Notes: generated by a model not told the origin, from the letters alone. A DNA stretch of 64,000 nt from Geobacteraceae bacterium (GCA_024641085.1 JAHEDT010000002.1:124001-188000); one strand, 5' to 3'. Numbered from the stretch's first letter, positions 19,233 to 28,148 are shown. Numbers and translations: made by a program.

Positions 19233-20987
19233 ATGACAGAAGATAAATTGACGACCTTTGCCGAGTTGGGACTTGCTCCGGCCATTCACCAGGTTATTGA
19301 CGAAGTCGGCTACGAAACCCCTTCGCCGATTCAGGCCCAGAGCATTCCGCCGCTCCTTGCGGGGCGCGACCTTCTGGGGCAGGCCCAGACCGGAACGGGC
19401 AAAACCGCAGCCTTCGCCCTGCCGTTATTGAGCCGTCTCGACCTGAAAAAGAAAAGCCCGCAGATTCTGGTCCTCACCCCCACCCGAGAACTGGCCCTGC
19501 AGGTTGCTGAAGCGATTCGTACCTATTCGCGTCACCTGCCGGGATTCCAGGTCCTGCCCATTTACGGCGGCCAGAGCATGAGCCAGCAATTGCGGCAGTT
19601 GCATCGCGGTGTTCACGCCGTGGTCGGTACCCCGGGACGAATCCAGGACCACTTGCGTCGCGGCACCCTGAACCTGGGAGCCCTCGCCGCGGTTGTCCTC
19701 GATGAGGCCGACGAAATGCTGCGCATGGGTTTTGTCGAAGACGTCGAGGAGATTCTCAAGGAAACCCCGGCAGAACGGCAGACCGCGCTCTTTTCTGCGA
19801 CCATGCCGAAGGAGGTCTTGAGTATTGCCCGGCGCTACATGCGGGACCCGGTTGAGATTCGCATTAAGGCCAAGACGACAACCGTCGAGACCATTGTCCA
19901 GCGCTTCTGGCAGGTCAAGGGACTGCACAAGCTGGACGCCCTGACCCGCATCCTCGAAGCGGAGGATATCGAGGGGATGCTCGTTTTCGTGCGCACCAAG
20001 ACCGCCACGGTAGAACTCTCGGAGAAACTCGAATCGCGCGGCTTCTCCTGTGCGCCGCTGAATGGCGACATGACCCAGGCGATGCGGGAAAAGACCGTGG
20101 AACAATTGAAATCGGGGGCCCTCGACATCGTCGTCGCCACCGACGTCGCCGCCCGCGGGCTGGATGTCAAACGCATCAGCCATGTCGTCAACTACGATAT
20201 CCCCTACGACACCGAAGCCTATGTGCATCGCATCGGCCGCACCGGGCGGGCCGGTCGTGAAGGGCAGGCCATCCTGTTTGTCGCCCCCCGGGAAAGGCGC
20301 ATGCTGGCCGCCATCGAACGGGCGACCCGGCAACCGATCACGGCGATGAGCCTGCCGAGCCGCAAGGAGATTTCCAACCGTCGCATCGGCCTGTTCAAGG
20401 AGCAGATCGCCGAGGCGATGGAATCCCAGGACCTGGAATTTTACGAGGAACTGATCGACAGCTACCAGCACCAGTACGATGTCGGCCTGCGCCGGATCGC
20501 CGCCACGCTCGCCTACCTGGTCCAGAAAGACAAGCCGCTGCAGGTAGACGACGGCGTCGAAGACGAACCGGAGGCCCCGGAGGAAGAGGCGGCCTTTACC
20601 GGACGCACCCCGGTCGCGCGCGACAGCAGCCTGATGCGCTACCGGATAGAAGTCGGCCGGATTCACGGCGTCGAGCCCAAGCATATCGTCGGCGCCATCG
20701 CCAACGAGGCGAACATCAAGAGCCGTGATATCGGTCAGATCAAGATCTACGACGATCACTGCCTGGTCGACCTGCCGCAGACCATGCCCTCGGCAACCTT
20801 TCGCCACCTGCAAAAAGTCTGGATTTGCGGGCAGCAGCTCCAGATCAGCCCGGCCGACGACCGGTTCCCGTCTCGCGCCGCCAAAGCCAAGAGTAAACAC
20901 GGGATCAAAAGCGGCGACGGCAAATATTTCAAACCGGGGGGCAAGAAATCACCACGCAATCGACACGGCGGGCGGAAAAACACATGA
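19233..20987 (+). CDS. deaD: DEAD-box ATP-dependent RNA helicase (DeaD/CsdA-like)
   Basis: A 584-residue helicase. The Q motif precedes QAQTGTGKT (motif I), PTRELALQ, VGTPGR, DEAD (VLDEADEML), SAT, then the C-terminal helicase domain with VATDVAARGLD and HRIGRTGRAG. After a linker, residues about 465-540 form a DbpA-type RNA-binding domain (RYRIEVGRIHGVEP), and the tail is basic. CsdA/DeaD helicases aid ribosome assembly and mRNA turnover, often at low temperature. The start has AAGGAAG. The stop overlaps the S4-protein start by 4 bases. Confidence 0.93.
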   Translation: MTEDKLTTFAELGLAPAIHQVIDEVGYETPSPIQAQSIPPLLAGRDLLGQAQTGTGKTAAFALPLLSRLDLKKKSPQILVLTPTRELALQVAEAIRTYSRHLPGFQVLPIYGGQSMSQQLRQLHRGVHAVVGTPGRIQDHLRRGTLNLGALAAVVLDEADEMLRMGFVEDVEEILKETPAERQTALFSATMPKEVLSIARRYMRDPVEIRIKAKTTTVETIVQRFWQVKGLHKLDALTRILEAEDIEGMLVFVRTKTATVELSEKLESRGFSCAPLNGDMTQAMREKTVEQLKSGALDIVVATDVAARGLDVKRISHVVNYDIPYDTEAYVHRIGRTGRAGREGQAILFVAPRERRMLAAIERATRQPITAMSLPSRKEISNRRIGLFKEQIAEAMESQDLEFYEELIDSYQHQYDVGLRRIAATLAYLVQKDKPLQVDDGVEDEPEAPEEEAAFTGRTPVARDSSLMRYRIEVGRIHGVEPKHIVGAIANEANIKSRDIGQIKIYDDHCLVDLPQTMPSATFRHLQKVWICGQQLQISPADDRFPSRAAKAKSKHGIKSGDGKYFKPGGKKSPRNRHGGRKNT

Positions 20988-21193
20988 TTGAATTCGACCT
21001 GGCAGGGCACGACTACATCGAGCTGCACAGCCTGTTGAAAGCAACCGGCCTCTGTGAGAGCGGCGGCCTGGCCAAGCTGTTGATCGGCGACGGTCAGGTC
21101 AGGGTCGACGGCACGACAGAACTGCGCAAGCGGTGCAAGGTCCGCGCTGGACAGAAGGTCGAATTCGCCGGCCAACAGGTGGTCGTGCGCTGA
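20984..21193 (+). CDS. small S4-domain RNA-binding protein (YbcJ-like)
   Basis: A 69-residue protein that is almost entirely one S4 domain: LLKATGLCESGGLAKLLIGDGQVRVDG, of which the part SGGLAKLLIGDGQVRVDG is the diagnostic core. It belongs to the YbcJ/RqcP-like group of stand-alone S4 proteins, which bind structured RNA, usually rRNA. It is translationally coupled (ATGA) to the DEAD-box helicase, suggesting a shared role in ribosome or RNA metabolism. Confidence 0.88.
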   Translation: MIEFDLAGHDYIELHSLLKATGLCESGGLAKLLIGDGQVRVDGTTELRKRCKVRAGQKVEFAGQQVVVR

Positions 21194-21241
21194 CCAGGTC
21201 AGGGCTTGCCCGCTGAACCGGCCAGCCCCCGGAGAATGTTC

Positions 21242-21508
21242 GTGACGCTTTTCTTTTTCTATGCCTTTCTGGCAACCGGCATGCTCAACTTCATCTGCTC
21301 GATCCTGGTCCTGCGCGGCCTCGCCGAAGCCGGCATCAAGGTCGGTTTTTTCGAGATCCGCTGGCATGTGCACAAACACCTGAAGACTTACCGGCAGATC
21401 AGCATGCAGAAAACCGGTCACATCGCCTGGCCTTACTACGGCTATCAGGCCTCACTGGTTGCCATGATCGGTTTCGGCCTGCTGACCCTCATCTCTCTCG
21501 ACCGGTAA
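21242..21508 (+). CDS. small two-helix membrane protein, unknown function
   Basis: Two hydrophobic helices (TLFFFYAFLATGMLNFICSI and ASLVAMIGFGLLTLISL) flank a basic loop with HVHKHLKTYRQ. I chose the GTG at 21242, 7 bases after GGAG. An ATG at 21236 is only 1 base from it and so less likely. It lies 48 bp after the S4-protein gene and probably shares its transcript, ending at a strong hairpin. I do not recognise the family. Confidence 0.6.
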   Translation: MTLFFFYAFLATGMLNFICSILVLRGLAEAGIKVGFFEIRWHVHKHLKTYRQISMQKTGHIAWPYYGYQASLVAMIGFGLLTLISLDR

Positions 21509-21516
21509 TCCTGTTC

Positions 21517-21564
21517 CCGAACAGCAAGGGGCGCATCAAAACTGATGCGCCCCTTGCTGTTCGG
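21517..21564. terminator. 22-bp perfect hairpin between convergent genes
   Basis: CCGAACAGCAAGG... pairs perfectly over 22 bp with its downstream copy around an AAAC loop. No T-tract follows on either strand. It lies between the convergent genes ending at 21508 and 21592 and probably works as a two-way terminator or mRNA 3'-end stabiliser. Confidence 0.6.
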
Positions 21565-21591
21565 CAAATTGGAGTGTTGCTACCAGGCGAA

Positions 21592-22065
21592 TTACTTGTA
21601 GATCCCGGCACCAACCAGTAAATTGGTGTAGCCGACCCGGCGGATGTAGGTGAACTTGTCACTCACTTCGCGACTGTTCGGAAGAGTCCACTTATACCAT
21701 ATCCAGCCCTCACCATTGTTCCTGGCAATGTTGACGAAATCGACAAAGATCATCTTGGGCTTCTCCTTGTTCTTGTCAGAGACATGGAACAGGGGGCCCT
21801 TTTCCGTCAACTGGGGAACCATCGGATGGGCCAGCATATTGCCGTCAAAGTCCATCAGGAACACATAGGTGTTCTTCGTGACAAACTGCCCCTTCGGGTT
21901 GGCGATTTCGCTAATGCCGGCTTCCTTATTGGTCAGGAGCAGCTGCTCAGCCTTTTTGCACATTTCGATGATTTCCGCACGTGTGGCACTTTCTTCGGCC
22001 ATTGCGATGGCCGGCACCAGCAGACAGGCCTGCAACAGGACCAGCGCAAGAATCCATTTTTTCAT
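21592..22065 (-). CDS. secreted single-Cache-domain protein
   Basis: The ATG at 22065 follows AGAAGGAG. A signal peptide (about 1-23, ending AIAMA) precedes a domain of about 130 residues with the pattern FVTKNTYVFLMDFDGNMLAHP and WIWYKWTLPNSREVSDKFTYIRRV, typical of sCache_2 ligand-binding domains. It lacks transmembrane helices and signalling domains, so it is a free periplasmic Cache protein that may bind a small organic ligand or work with a separate receptor. It is monocistronic and converges with the small membrane protein gene. Confidence 0.75.
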   Translation of the reverse strand: MKKWILALVLLQACLLVPAIAMAEESATRAEIIEMCKKAEQLLLTNKEAGISEIANPKGQFVTKNTYVFLMDFDGNMLAHPMVPQLTEKGPLFHVSDKNKEKPKMIFVDFVNIARNNGEGWIWYKWTLPNSREVSDKFTYIRRVGYTNLLVGAGIYK

Positions 22066-22281
22066 CGCGTAACTCCTTCTGACGTTAAATCGAAAGCCCT
22101 CCAGGGCGTTCGCTATGCCAATTTTTCCAGGCGGCAATTGCCCCGGGACATTATCTCCGACGACAGGCAAGACGCCCCGGCGAAAAAACATACTCCGCCC
22201 GGCTGTATTTGTAAACCCTCTTGTTGCGCAACCAGAGTAGCCAGCGACCTGGAAACCCCGGGCAAATAGGCAGAAAACCGG

Positions 22282-22310
22282 TTGACACTCCGAAAACCCT
22301 GTGCTATCTA
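22282..22310 (+). promoter_or_regulatory. sigma70 promoter of the atpZ-I-B-E operon
   Basis: TTGACA (22282-22287), exactly 17 bp, then TATCTA (22305-22310). It lies 43 bp before the start codon of the first atp gene. Confidence 0.75.
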
Positions 22311-22352
22311 AGGTGGGCTTTAACTCCAGGTGTACTCTGCATACAATTATCT

Positions 22353-22616
22353 ATGGCCGACGATAAACGCCAACTACTCAAATCCCTGAGCTTTTTATCA
22401 AGCGTCGGGATATCTATGGTGGCGGCTTCCTTCATCGGCCTGTTCATCGGTATATATCTGGACAAATGGCTCGGCACCAAGCCGTGGATGACCATTACCT
22501 GGCTGGGCTTCGGCATCGCCTCCGGCTTCCGCAACATCTTCATTCTGACCCGACGTGCCCTGCGCGATCTGGAGCAGGATGACCAACCGGACCAGAGGAA
22601 CGATGGACCCGCTTGA
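22353..22616 (+). CDS. atpZ: AtpZ/AtpI-type small membrane protein of the ATP synthase operon
   Basis: An 87-residue protein with two transmembrane helices separated by a short loop (GLFIGIYLDKWLGTKPW), the DxxxGTxPW pattern of AtpZ. These proteins assist c-ring assembly or Mg2+ supply to the Fo sector. The Shine-Dalgarno is weak. I chose the ATG at 22353 because the hydrophobic part and the promoter position fit. The gene overlaps the next one by 14 bases. Confidence 0.75.
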   Translation: MADDKRQLLKSLSFLSSVGISMVAASFIGLFIGIYLDKWLGTKPWMTITWLGFGIASGFRNIFILTRRALRDLEQDDQPDQRNDGPA

Positions 22617-22968
22617 TCGGTTGCCCGCCCAATTGAGCCGGCGCAACTGGGTTGTTCTGGCCATGCTGGTACTGGGTAGCCTGCCCTTCGGCAATCCGGC
22701 CCTGAGCATAGGGATTCTCTGCGGAGGGCTGGTAGCGATCGGCGGCTTTCTATGGATGCGGCGCTCGCTAGGCCAACTGCTCGAGCAGCCCACCGGAGGT
22801 GCACGGTTTCGCTACCAGTTCGGGTACCTGGTCAGGCTGGCGGCACTGGTTCTGGTTCTGGCCGTTTTAATTGCAGTCGTAAAAATCCACACCGGCGGCT
22901 TGCTTATCGGACTTTCGGTAGTGGTTATCAACTTGTTCTGGATAACAGTACAACGCGCCTTTAAGTAG
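22603..22968 (+). CDS. atpI: ATP synthase subunit I (AtpI)
   Basis: A 121-residue protein with four hydrophobic segments ([61 protein letters not shown]), the AtpI pattern. Start at 22603 after AGAGGAA. AtpI is a chaperone for c-ring assembly. It is followed by atpB after 17 bp. Confidence 0.75.
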   Translation: MDPLDRLPAQLSRRNWVVLAMLVLGSLPFGNPALSIGILCGGLVAIGGFLWMRRSLGQLLEQPTGGARFRYQFGYLVRLAALVLVLAVLIAVVKIHTGGLLIGLSVVVINLFWITVQRAFK

Positions 22969-22985
22969 GGGAGGCTTCTGGTACC

Positions 22986-23660
22986 ATGACACATCCGTTT
23001 ATTTTTCTCGAATGGCTCGAGCAGCAACTGCACCTGCACATCGGCAACCATGTCACCTATACCTGGCTGGTCATGGCGCTGTTGATTCTCGTGGCCATTC
23101 TGGTCAAGCGCAATATCAAGACGGTGCCTAGCGGCCTGCAGAATTTTTTGGAGCCGGTGATCGACGGTATCGAGAACATGATCGAAGAGACCATGGGCCA
23201 CAAGGGAAAAGCCTACTTTCCGTTGATCGCCACCATCGCCTTCTTCATCCTGACATCGAACCTGATCGCCCTGATCCCTGGATTCTTTCCGCCGACGGCC
23301 AATCTCAACACCAATGCCGCCATGGCTCTGACGGTATTCGCCATGACCCACATCATCGGCGTCAAGGAACACGGCATCGGGTATTTCAAACATTTCTGTG
23401 GTCCGGTTATCTGGCTGGCCCCGCTCATCGTACCGATTGAGATCGTCGGTCACCTGGCGCGGCCCCTGTCCCTGACCCTGCGTCTCTTCGGCAACATGTA
23501 CGGCCACGAAATCGTGCTCATGATCTTCTTCGGCCTGGTGCCTTTCCTGCTGCCGCTGCCGATGATGCTGATGGGCGTTCTGGTCGCGTTCATTCAAACC
23601 TTCGTTTTCATGCTGCTGGCCATGATTTACATCGCCGGTTCGCTCGAGGAAGCTCACTAA
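22986..23660 (+). CDS. atpB: ATP synthase Fo subunit a
   Basis: A 224-residue polytopic protein. The helix with the essential Arg reads [17 protein letters not shown], and the C-terminal helix contains [15 protein letters not shown], both hallmarks of subunit a. It forms the ion half-channels against the c-ring. It is cotranscribed with atpE downstream. The other ATP synthase genes (atpF, H, A, G, D, C) are not in this window, consistent with the split atp loci of Geobacter relatives. Confidence 0.95.
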   Translation: MTHPFIFLEWLEQQLHLHIGNHVTYTWLVMALLILVAILVKRNIKTVPSGLQNFLEPVIDGIENMIEETMGHKGKAYFPLIATIAFFILTSNLIALIPGFFPPTANLNTNAAMALTVFAMTHIIGVKEHGIGYFKHFCGPVIWLAPLIVPIEIVGHLARPLSLTLRLFGNMYGHEIVLMIFFGLVPFLLPLPMMLMGVLVAFIQTFVFMLLAMIYIAGSLEEAH

Positions 23661-23727
23661 GTCCGGATGTTCCGGGCTTGCGTCCTATACTGTATAGGAA
23701 AACAGAAAACAGAAAAGGAGTCGTTAT

Positions 23728-23994
23728 ATGGAATTCTTTGCTTGGTGTGTTGTCGCGGCCGGTATCGGCATGGGACTCGGTTCTTTCGGAACCGGTATCG
23801 GTCAGGGTCTGGCCATCCAGAAGGCGGTTGAAGGTGTTGCCCGCAACCCCGGCGCAAGCGGTAAAATCATGACCATCATGCTGATCGGTCTGGCGATGAT
23901 CGAGTCCTTGGCAATCTACGTTTTCGTTGTTGCCATGATCATCCTCTTCGCCAACCCCTTCACCGAAACTGTTGTGCAGTTGATCAACAAGTAA
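23728..23994 (+). CDS. atpE: ATP synthase Fo subunit c
   Basis: An 88-residue two-helix hairpin protein. The glycine-rich first helix ends GTGIGQG (Gln26), the polar loop is ARNPGASGK, and helix 2 carries the ion-binding Glu59 in AMIESLAIY. Gln26, Glu59, Ser60 and Tyr64 match side chains of the Na+ site known from Ilyobacter, but the Thr next to Ser is Leu here, so ion choice is open. AAAAGGAG precedes the start. Confidence 0.95.
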   Translation: MEFFAWCVVAAGIGMGLGSFGTGIGQGLAIQKAVEGVARNPGASGKIMTIMLIGLAMIESLAIYVFVVAMIILFANPFTETVVQLINK

Positions 23995-24013
23995 GTCGAC
24001 CTAGTCAGCAGAC

Positions 24014-24046
24014 AAAAAGAGCAGCCTTTCGGCTGCTCTTTTTTTA
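24014..24046 (+). terminator. intrinsic terminator of the atp operon
   Basis: GAGCAGCC-TTTC-GGCTGCTC followed by seven T residues, 20 bp after the atpE stop. Confidence 0.9.
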
Positions 24047-24202
24047 CGGCTCATTAATTTAGCAAAAACTTAAGTCTCTGTTTTTCCTTTAGTTTCGGTT
24101 ATCGTCCCGCTTTTTCGTCTCAGGACCGACCTCGTTGTCGACCAAGGGGATGATACCCGCCCGGCTCTCCGGTCCTGAGAGACGGGCCTGGTGACAAGCC
24201 CT

Positions 24203-24433
24203 TCAGGCCACACCCCGATTGCGCATGATTCTCATGATCAGCACACCCATGACTGAGAGAATAATTCCGACGCCGAAAGCCAGGTAACCCAAACCACGTG
24301 CCTCCCCCCAGCCCCATAGGTCCTGGGTCCCCAGGATACCAATCATCACCAGTCCGGCCATGATCAGCAGGCCACCGAAAACATACAGGCTCAATGCCAG
24401 CCCGGCCCAGACCCAGCCACGCCAATCGCTCAT
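24203..24433 (-). CDS. 76-residue two-helix membrane protein, unknown function
   Basis: The protein starts MSDWRGWVWAG and has two transmembrane helices (AGLALSLYVFGGLLIMAGLV and GYLAFGVGIILSVMGVLIM) and a basic C-terminus. A GGGAG lies about 11 bases before the ATG, slightly far. It is divergent from the CbcL-like gene and separated from it by an AT-rich gap. I do not recognise the family. Confidence 0.55.
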   Translation of the reverse strand: MSDWRGWVWAGLALSLYVFGGLLIMAGLVMIGILGTQDLWGWGEARGLGYLAFGVGIILSVMGVLIMRIMRNRGVA

Positions 24434-24731
24434 CGCTCGAAAACTCCCTGAAACCTTTTGATGATGGCATATTAAGGGCAGCTCATCGGTCTTGCAATCT
24501 TTTTGCACAATACATTTAAATTATTTACTTAGTTTATTTTCACGATTGACTTTTAATCCGGCCTATGATAAACGTTTTTTAATCTTACATTGTATACAAA
24601 ACACTGACATGCAACATGATCAATTTATTCAACTTTTTCTTTTTTTCATGTACTGAAAACGGGACTTTTCTTGTAATCATTCACGTGCATTTCCGGCTTG
24701 AGACGACAGAAGAACATCAGGAGGTCAACCT
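24434..24731. other. AT-rich divergent intergenic region upstream of the CbcL-like gene
   Basis: About 300 bp, strongly AT-rich, with no gene seen. It contains TGTATACA at 24591-24598 and a possible -10 (TATGAT, 24564-24569) without a convincing -35. No GG-N10-GC sigma54 element was found. Confidence 0.5.
24591..24598. promoter_or_regulatory. palindrome TGTATACA (candidate operator)
   Basis: The palindrome, within TTGTATACAA, lies 134 bp before the CbcL-like start. The same 8-mer occurs at 26709-26716 before the octahaem gene. TTGTATACAA resembles operators of FCD-type GntR regulators, but no such regulator is in the window. Confidence 0.35.
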
Positions 24732-26594
24732 ATGAGTTGTAGATTCTTTGCCTGTTTGCTGCTGGCCATGGCCCTGCTCATGCCTGGCACACCGGTTCTT
24801 GCGGAAAGCGGCATGGCGATCGCTCCGGAAGTGTGCCTGGAATGCCATGAAGACGTGGTCTCTCCGGTTGCCTACGGGGCCTCTGTGCACGGCACCAATG
24901 CATGCACCAGCTGCCACGTTGAAGTGACCTCACTCGATGCACACATTTCCGGCGAGATGATGCCCGGCGAACCGAAGTGTGTTCGCTGCCACAAAAAAGA
25001 GACCAGCGAGCACTATTCAAGCGTTCACAAGTTAAACGACGTGTCATGCGCCGACTGCCATAGCGACATTCACACCCATACCTACTGGAAGGACGACAAG
25101 AAGAAGGTCATCGCCAAGTGTACCAGCTGTCATGATGATCATGAAGACTACCTTGAGTCGATACACGGCAAGTCGGTCATGGCCGGGAATCAGGATTCCG
25201 CGGCCTGCAACGATTGCCACGGTCTGCACAAGATCGAACAGCTTGGGGCGTCCGACAGCCATATCAACCGTGAATTCCACACCAAGGTCTGCCTGAAATG
25301 CCATGCCGACCACGAGATGATGGCGCGCAACGGCGTGTTCAACGTGGCCGTGGAAACCTATATGAGCAGCTACCACGGCAAGAACTTCAAGCTCGGCTCG
25401 CCCGACAAGGTTGCCGGCTGCGCCGATTGCCACACGGCACATAACGTGCTGCCCCAAAACGACCCGATGTCCAGCGTCAACGAGGCGAACTTGACCGGCA
25501 CCTGCGCCCAGTGCCACCCGAACGCCACGCCCCTGTTCGCCGAGTTCTACTCCCACGGCGATATGCACAACCGTGAAAAGTATCCGATTTTGAACTACAC
25601 GTTTGTCGGCATGACCGGCCTGCTGGTCGGCACCTTCGCCGTCTTCTGGATCCACACCTTGTTGTGGATGATCCGCGGCTTCGTCGAAAACCGCCAAAGG
25701 ATAGCGTCGCAGCACCAGGGCAAGGGAGAGCACCACATCAGCGAGCCGCACAAGCAGTACGTACGCTTTAAAGCGCGCCATATCTTCCTGCACCTGACGG
25801 TCATCGTCAGCTTCCTCGGCCTGACGCTGACCGGCCTGCCGCTCAAGTTTGCTGACCAGCGCTGGGCCATGTCGATGATGGATTTCTACGGCGGCACCTA
25901 CTATGCCGGCCTGATCCACCGCGGCTGCGCGATCCTGACCTTTTACTACTTCATGTCCGCTCTCATCCTGAGCTTCGACTTCCTCTTCCTGAGCAAGAAG
26001 AAGAGCCCGCGCGACATGTGGCTGACCCGCCTGTTCGGTCCCGATTCACTCTGCCCGAACTTGCGTGACATCCGCGACGTCGTCGGCATGGTCCGCTGGT
26101 TCCTGTTCCTCGGCCCGAAACCGACCTTCGAACGCTGGACCTACTGGGAAAAATTCGACTTCCTCGCGGTCTTCTGGGGCATGTTCGCCATCGGCGGGTC
26201 CGGGTTGATGCTGTGGTTCCCGGAATTCTTCGGCTACTTCCTGCCCGGATGGATGTTCAACGTCGCCACGATCGTGCACTCTGACGAGGCCTTGCTGGCA
26301 ACCGGCTTCATCTTCACCGTGCACTTCTACAACACCCACGGCCGGCCAGAAAAGTTCCCGATGGACTTCGTTATCTTCAACGGCCAGATGGCCAAGGAGG
26401 AATTCATCGAGGAGCGTGGCGACCAGTGGCGGCGCTATGAATCGGAAGGGATTACCGAAGAGTTCGTTTGCAAGAAAGTCAGCGGGCCGGTTTATGACTT
26501 CTGTCTCAAGGCCTTCGGCTATATTGCGCTGTTCACCGGCATCGCCTGCATGTTCCTGATGATCTTCGCCTTCATGGGGGGCAGCGGGCATTAG
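24732..26594 (+). CDS. cbcL: CbcL-like inner-membrane fusion: nonahaem cytochrome c plus cytochrome b
   Basis: A 620-residue protein with a signal peptide (about 1-24). Nine CXXCH motifs follow in the first 265 residues: CLECH, CTSCH, CVRCH, CADCH, CTSCH, CNDCH, CLKCH, CADCH and CAQCH. The second half (about 293-620) has several transmembrane helices with histidines (RHIFLHLTVIVSFLGLTLTG, GLIHRGCAILTF, LATGFIFTVHFYNTH), like the HydC/FdnI dihaem cytochrome b family. Nine c-haems fused to this b domain is the architecture of Geobacter CbcL, a quinol dehydrogenase needed for electron transfer to low-potential extracellular acceptors. The start has CAGGAGG 7 bases upstream. It ends at an intrinsic terminator, so it is its own transcription unit. 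Confidence 0.88.
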   Translation: MSCRFFACLLLAMALLMPGTPVLAESGMAIAPEVCLECHEDVVSPVAYGASVHGTNACTSCHVEVTSLDAHISGEMMPGEPKCVRCHKKETSEHYSSVHKLNDVSCADCHSDIHTHTYWKDDKKKVIAKCTSCHDDHEDYLESIHGKSVMAGNQDSAACNDCHGLHKIEQLGASDSHINREFHTKVCLKCHADHEMMARNGVFNVAVETYMSSYHGKNFKLGSPDKVAGCADCHTAHNVLPQNDPMSSVNEANLTGTCAQCHPNATPLFAEFYSHGDMHNREKYPILNYTFVGMTGLLVGTFAVFWIHTLLWMIRGFVENRQRIASQHQGKGEHHISEPHKQYVRFKARHIFLHLTVIVSFLGLTLTGLPLKFADQRWAMSMMDFYGGTYYAGLIHRGCAILTFYYFMSALILSFDFLFLSKKKSPRDMWLTRLFGPDSLCPNLRDIRDVVGMVRWFLFLGPKPTFERWTYWEKFDFLAVFWGMFAIGGSGLMLWFPEFFGYFLPGWMFNVATIVHSDEALLATGFIFTVHFYNTHGRPEKFPMDFVIFNGQMAKEEFIEERGDQWRRYESEGITEEFVCKKVSGPVYDFCLKAFGYIALFTGIACMFLMIFAFMGGSGH

Positions 26595-26624
26595 CAGAAG
26601 CACTGCAAGCAGATTATCTCTCCT

Positions 26625-26656
26625 GGGGCTGCCGATCGGCAGCCCCATTTATTTTA
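26625..26656 (+). terminator. intrinsic terminator after the CbcL-like gene
   Basis: GGGGCTGCC-GATC-GGCAGCCCC followed by ATTTATTTT. Confidence 0.88.
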
Positions 26657-26708
26657 AACCGCTGTCAACACGGACAATCTTCCGTAATGGGCATGTCAAC
26701 TTGCATAC

Positions 26709-26716
26709 TGTATACA
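26709..26716. promoter_or_regulatory. palindrome TGTATACA (second copy)
   Basis: The same 8-mer as at 24591-24598, here 10 bp upstream of a -35 candidate for the octahaem gene. Confidence 0.35.
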
Positions 26717-26725
26717 ACCTTTCTG

Positions 26726-26753
26726 TTGCATTCATTCTTAAAATGTGTATCAT
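26726..26753 (+). promoter_or_regulatory. candidate sigma70 promoter of the octahaem cytochrome
   Basis: TTGCAT (26726-26731), a 16-bp spacer, then TATCAT (26748-26753). The -10 is good and the -35 matches in its first half only. Confidence 0.45.
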
Positions 26754-26826
26754 ACGGTGGCTTGCCGGAGGTTAATCCTTCACGATCACAAACTTTAATC
26801 AAAAAAAATTTACAGGGGTGTGGATC

Positions 26827-27990
26827 ATGCTGAAAAACATATTTGACTGGTGTAAGCGGCACATTGTCATCTTCACCATTATCTCGGTGGCGTTTGTCGT
26901 GGTGTTCGGCTTCATCAACATCCAGATTCTTCACATGACCTCAGAACCTGAATTCTGTCACCTTTGTCACCCGTCCCAAGGCTTCGGTCCCCTGGCGGAA
27001 GTCGACTCCTGGGAGCACTCCGCTCACGGCGATGCTGGCGTGTCCTGTCTAGACTGTCACGGCCGGCCCGGCGTTCTCGGCTATGTCAAGGCGAAACTGG
27101 GTGGTTTGAAGGATACCTACATGCAGCTGACCATCTCCAAGGAGGAGAAACTGGAGATTCTCTCGAACCCGCACGAAAACCTGGTCCCCTCGTGGCACTG
27201 CCTCTACTGTCACTCGGACGAAGGCAACAAGACGGTTCGCGAAACCACCAAAGGCCCGATGAAGCTCGTCAACATGCGCATGCTCGATGACGTGGTCAAC
27301 CCGGCCTTTCGTGAACGCAAAGGGCTGGCGGACATCATGCAGGACACGTTCGTCGGTGGCATCCACTTCAATCACAGCATGCACGTCGAGGAGTTCGACC
27401 TGACCTGCCGCGACTGCCATTTCGGTGTTGTCCACAATCCCGCGACCAAAACTGACCGCATGAACTTCTGTCTGACCTGTCATGCCGATGCCGGCGAAGG
27501 GGCCCCGCAGATGGCTGACTGCAAAGTCTGCCACGAGGCTCAGGTCGCCATGAACGAGGGGCTCGGAGTGGAAGGCGTCGAGGACACCCCCAGCCTGATG
27601 TACGGCGACGCGGCGGAGATGACCTGCACCGATTGTCATACCGGTGTCACCAAGGGTGTTTACAGACCTTCTTCCACGACCTGTACCGACTGCCACGCAG
27701 ACCAGGAGTACAAGCAGGTCTATGAAGAGTGGTCGGCAACGACCAAGGCCCGCGTTGAAGAGCTCAAGCTGCAGCGGGTCGAAGTTGAAGCCGCCCTGGT
27801 CGATGCCGATGCCGCTAAGCGCAACACTGCCGAAGTCTGGAAGACTTACGAAAAGGCGATCCGCAATCTCAAGTTCGTGCGCAACGACGGCACCCACGGG
27901 GTCCACAACAACGACTATGCCACGGCCATCCTTGACAGCGTCGACGCCGACTTCAAGAAAGCCATGACACAGCTCGACTCGGTTTGGTAA
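26827..27990 (+). CDS. membrane-anchored octahaem c-type cytochrome (NapC/NirT-like N-terminus)
   Basis: A 387-residue protein with an N-terminal transmembrane helix (IVIFTIISVAFVVVFGFI) that acts as an uncleaved anchor. Eight CXXCH motifs follow: CHLCH, CLDCH, CLYCH, CRDCH, CLTCH, CKVCH, CTDCH and CTDCH. The first four and the anchor resemble NapC/NirT quinol dehydrogenases. The C-terminal 100 residues contain a coiled-coil-like helix (ARVEELKLQRVEVEAALVDA) and HGVHNNDYA. It likely takes electrons from menaquinol or from the CbcL-like protein and passes them to periplasmic cytochromes. I chose the ATG at 26827 over a GTG 9 bases earlier because AGGGG is better spaced from it. Confidence 0.85.
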   Translation: MLKNIFDWCKRHIVIFTIISVAFVVVFGFINIQILHMTSEPEFCHLCHPSQGFGPLAEVDSWEHSAHGDAGVSCLDCHGRPGVLGYVKAKLGGLKDTYMQLTISKEEKLEILSNPHENLVPSWHCLYCHSDEGNKTVRETTKGPMKLVNMRMLDDVVNPAFRERKGLADIMQDTFVGGIHFNHSMHVEEFDLTCRDCHFGVVHNPATKTDRMNFCLTCHADAGEGAPQMADCKVCHEAQVAMNEGLGVEGVEDTPSLMYGDAAEMTCTDCHTGVTKGVYRPSSTTCTDCHADQEYKQVYEEWSATTKARVEELKLQRVEVEAALVDADAAKRNTAEVWKTYEKAIRNLKFVRNDGTHGVHNNDYATAILDSVDADFKKAMTQLDSVW

Positions 27991-28019
27991 GTCTGGTCGG
28001 TAAGCCGGGGACAAACAGC

Positions 28020-28049
28020 AAGGCGCCCGCAATCGCGGGCGCCTTTTTC
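28020..28049 (+). terminator. intrinsic terminator after the octahaem gene
   Basis: AGGCGCCCGC-AATC-GCGGGCGCCT followed by a T-run. Confidence 0.9.
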
Positions 28050-28148
28050 ATTGCATGCTTGTATCACGCCATTGGCTAAAACAGGGATGGCAATGAGAGC
28101 CCGGCGCATCTAGGAGCAAGCTTGCCGTTGGTCAGTCACCCGGACGAA

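Noticed and set aside
19425-20900. 491-codon minus-strand frame under the DEAD-box helicase
   Set aside because: A shadow frame of a high-GC gene. The plus-strand protein has all helicase motifs.
24547-24569. TTGACT ... TATGAT as the CbcL-like promoter
   Set aside because: The spacer is about 11 bp, too short for a sigma70 promoter.
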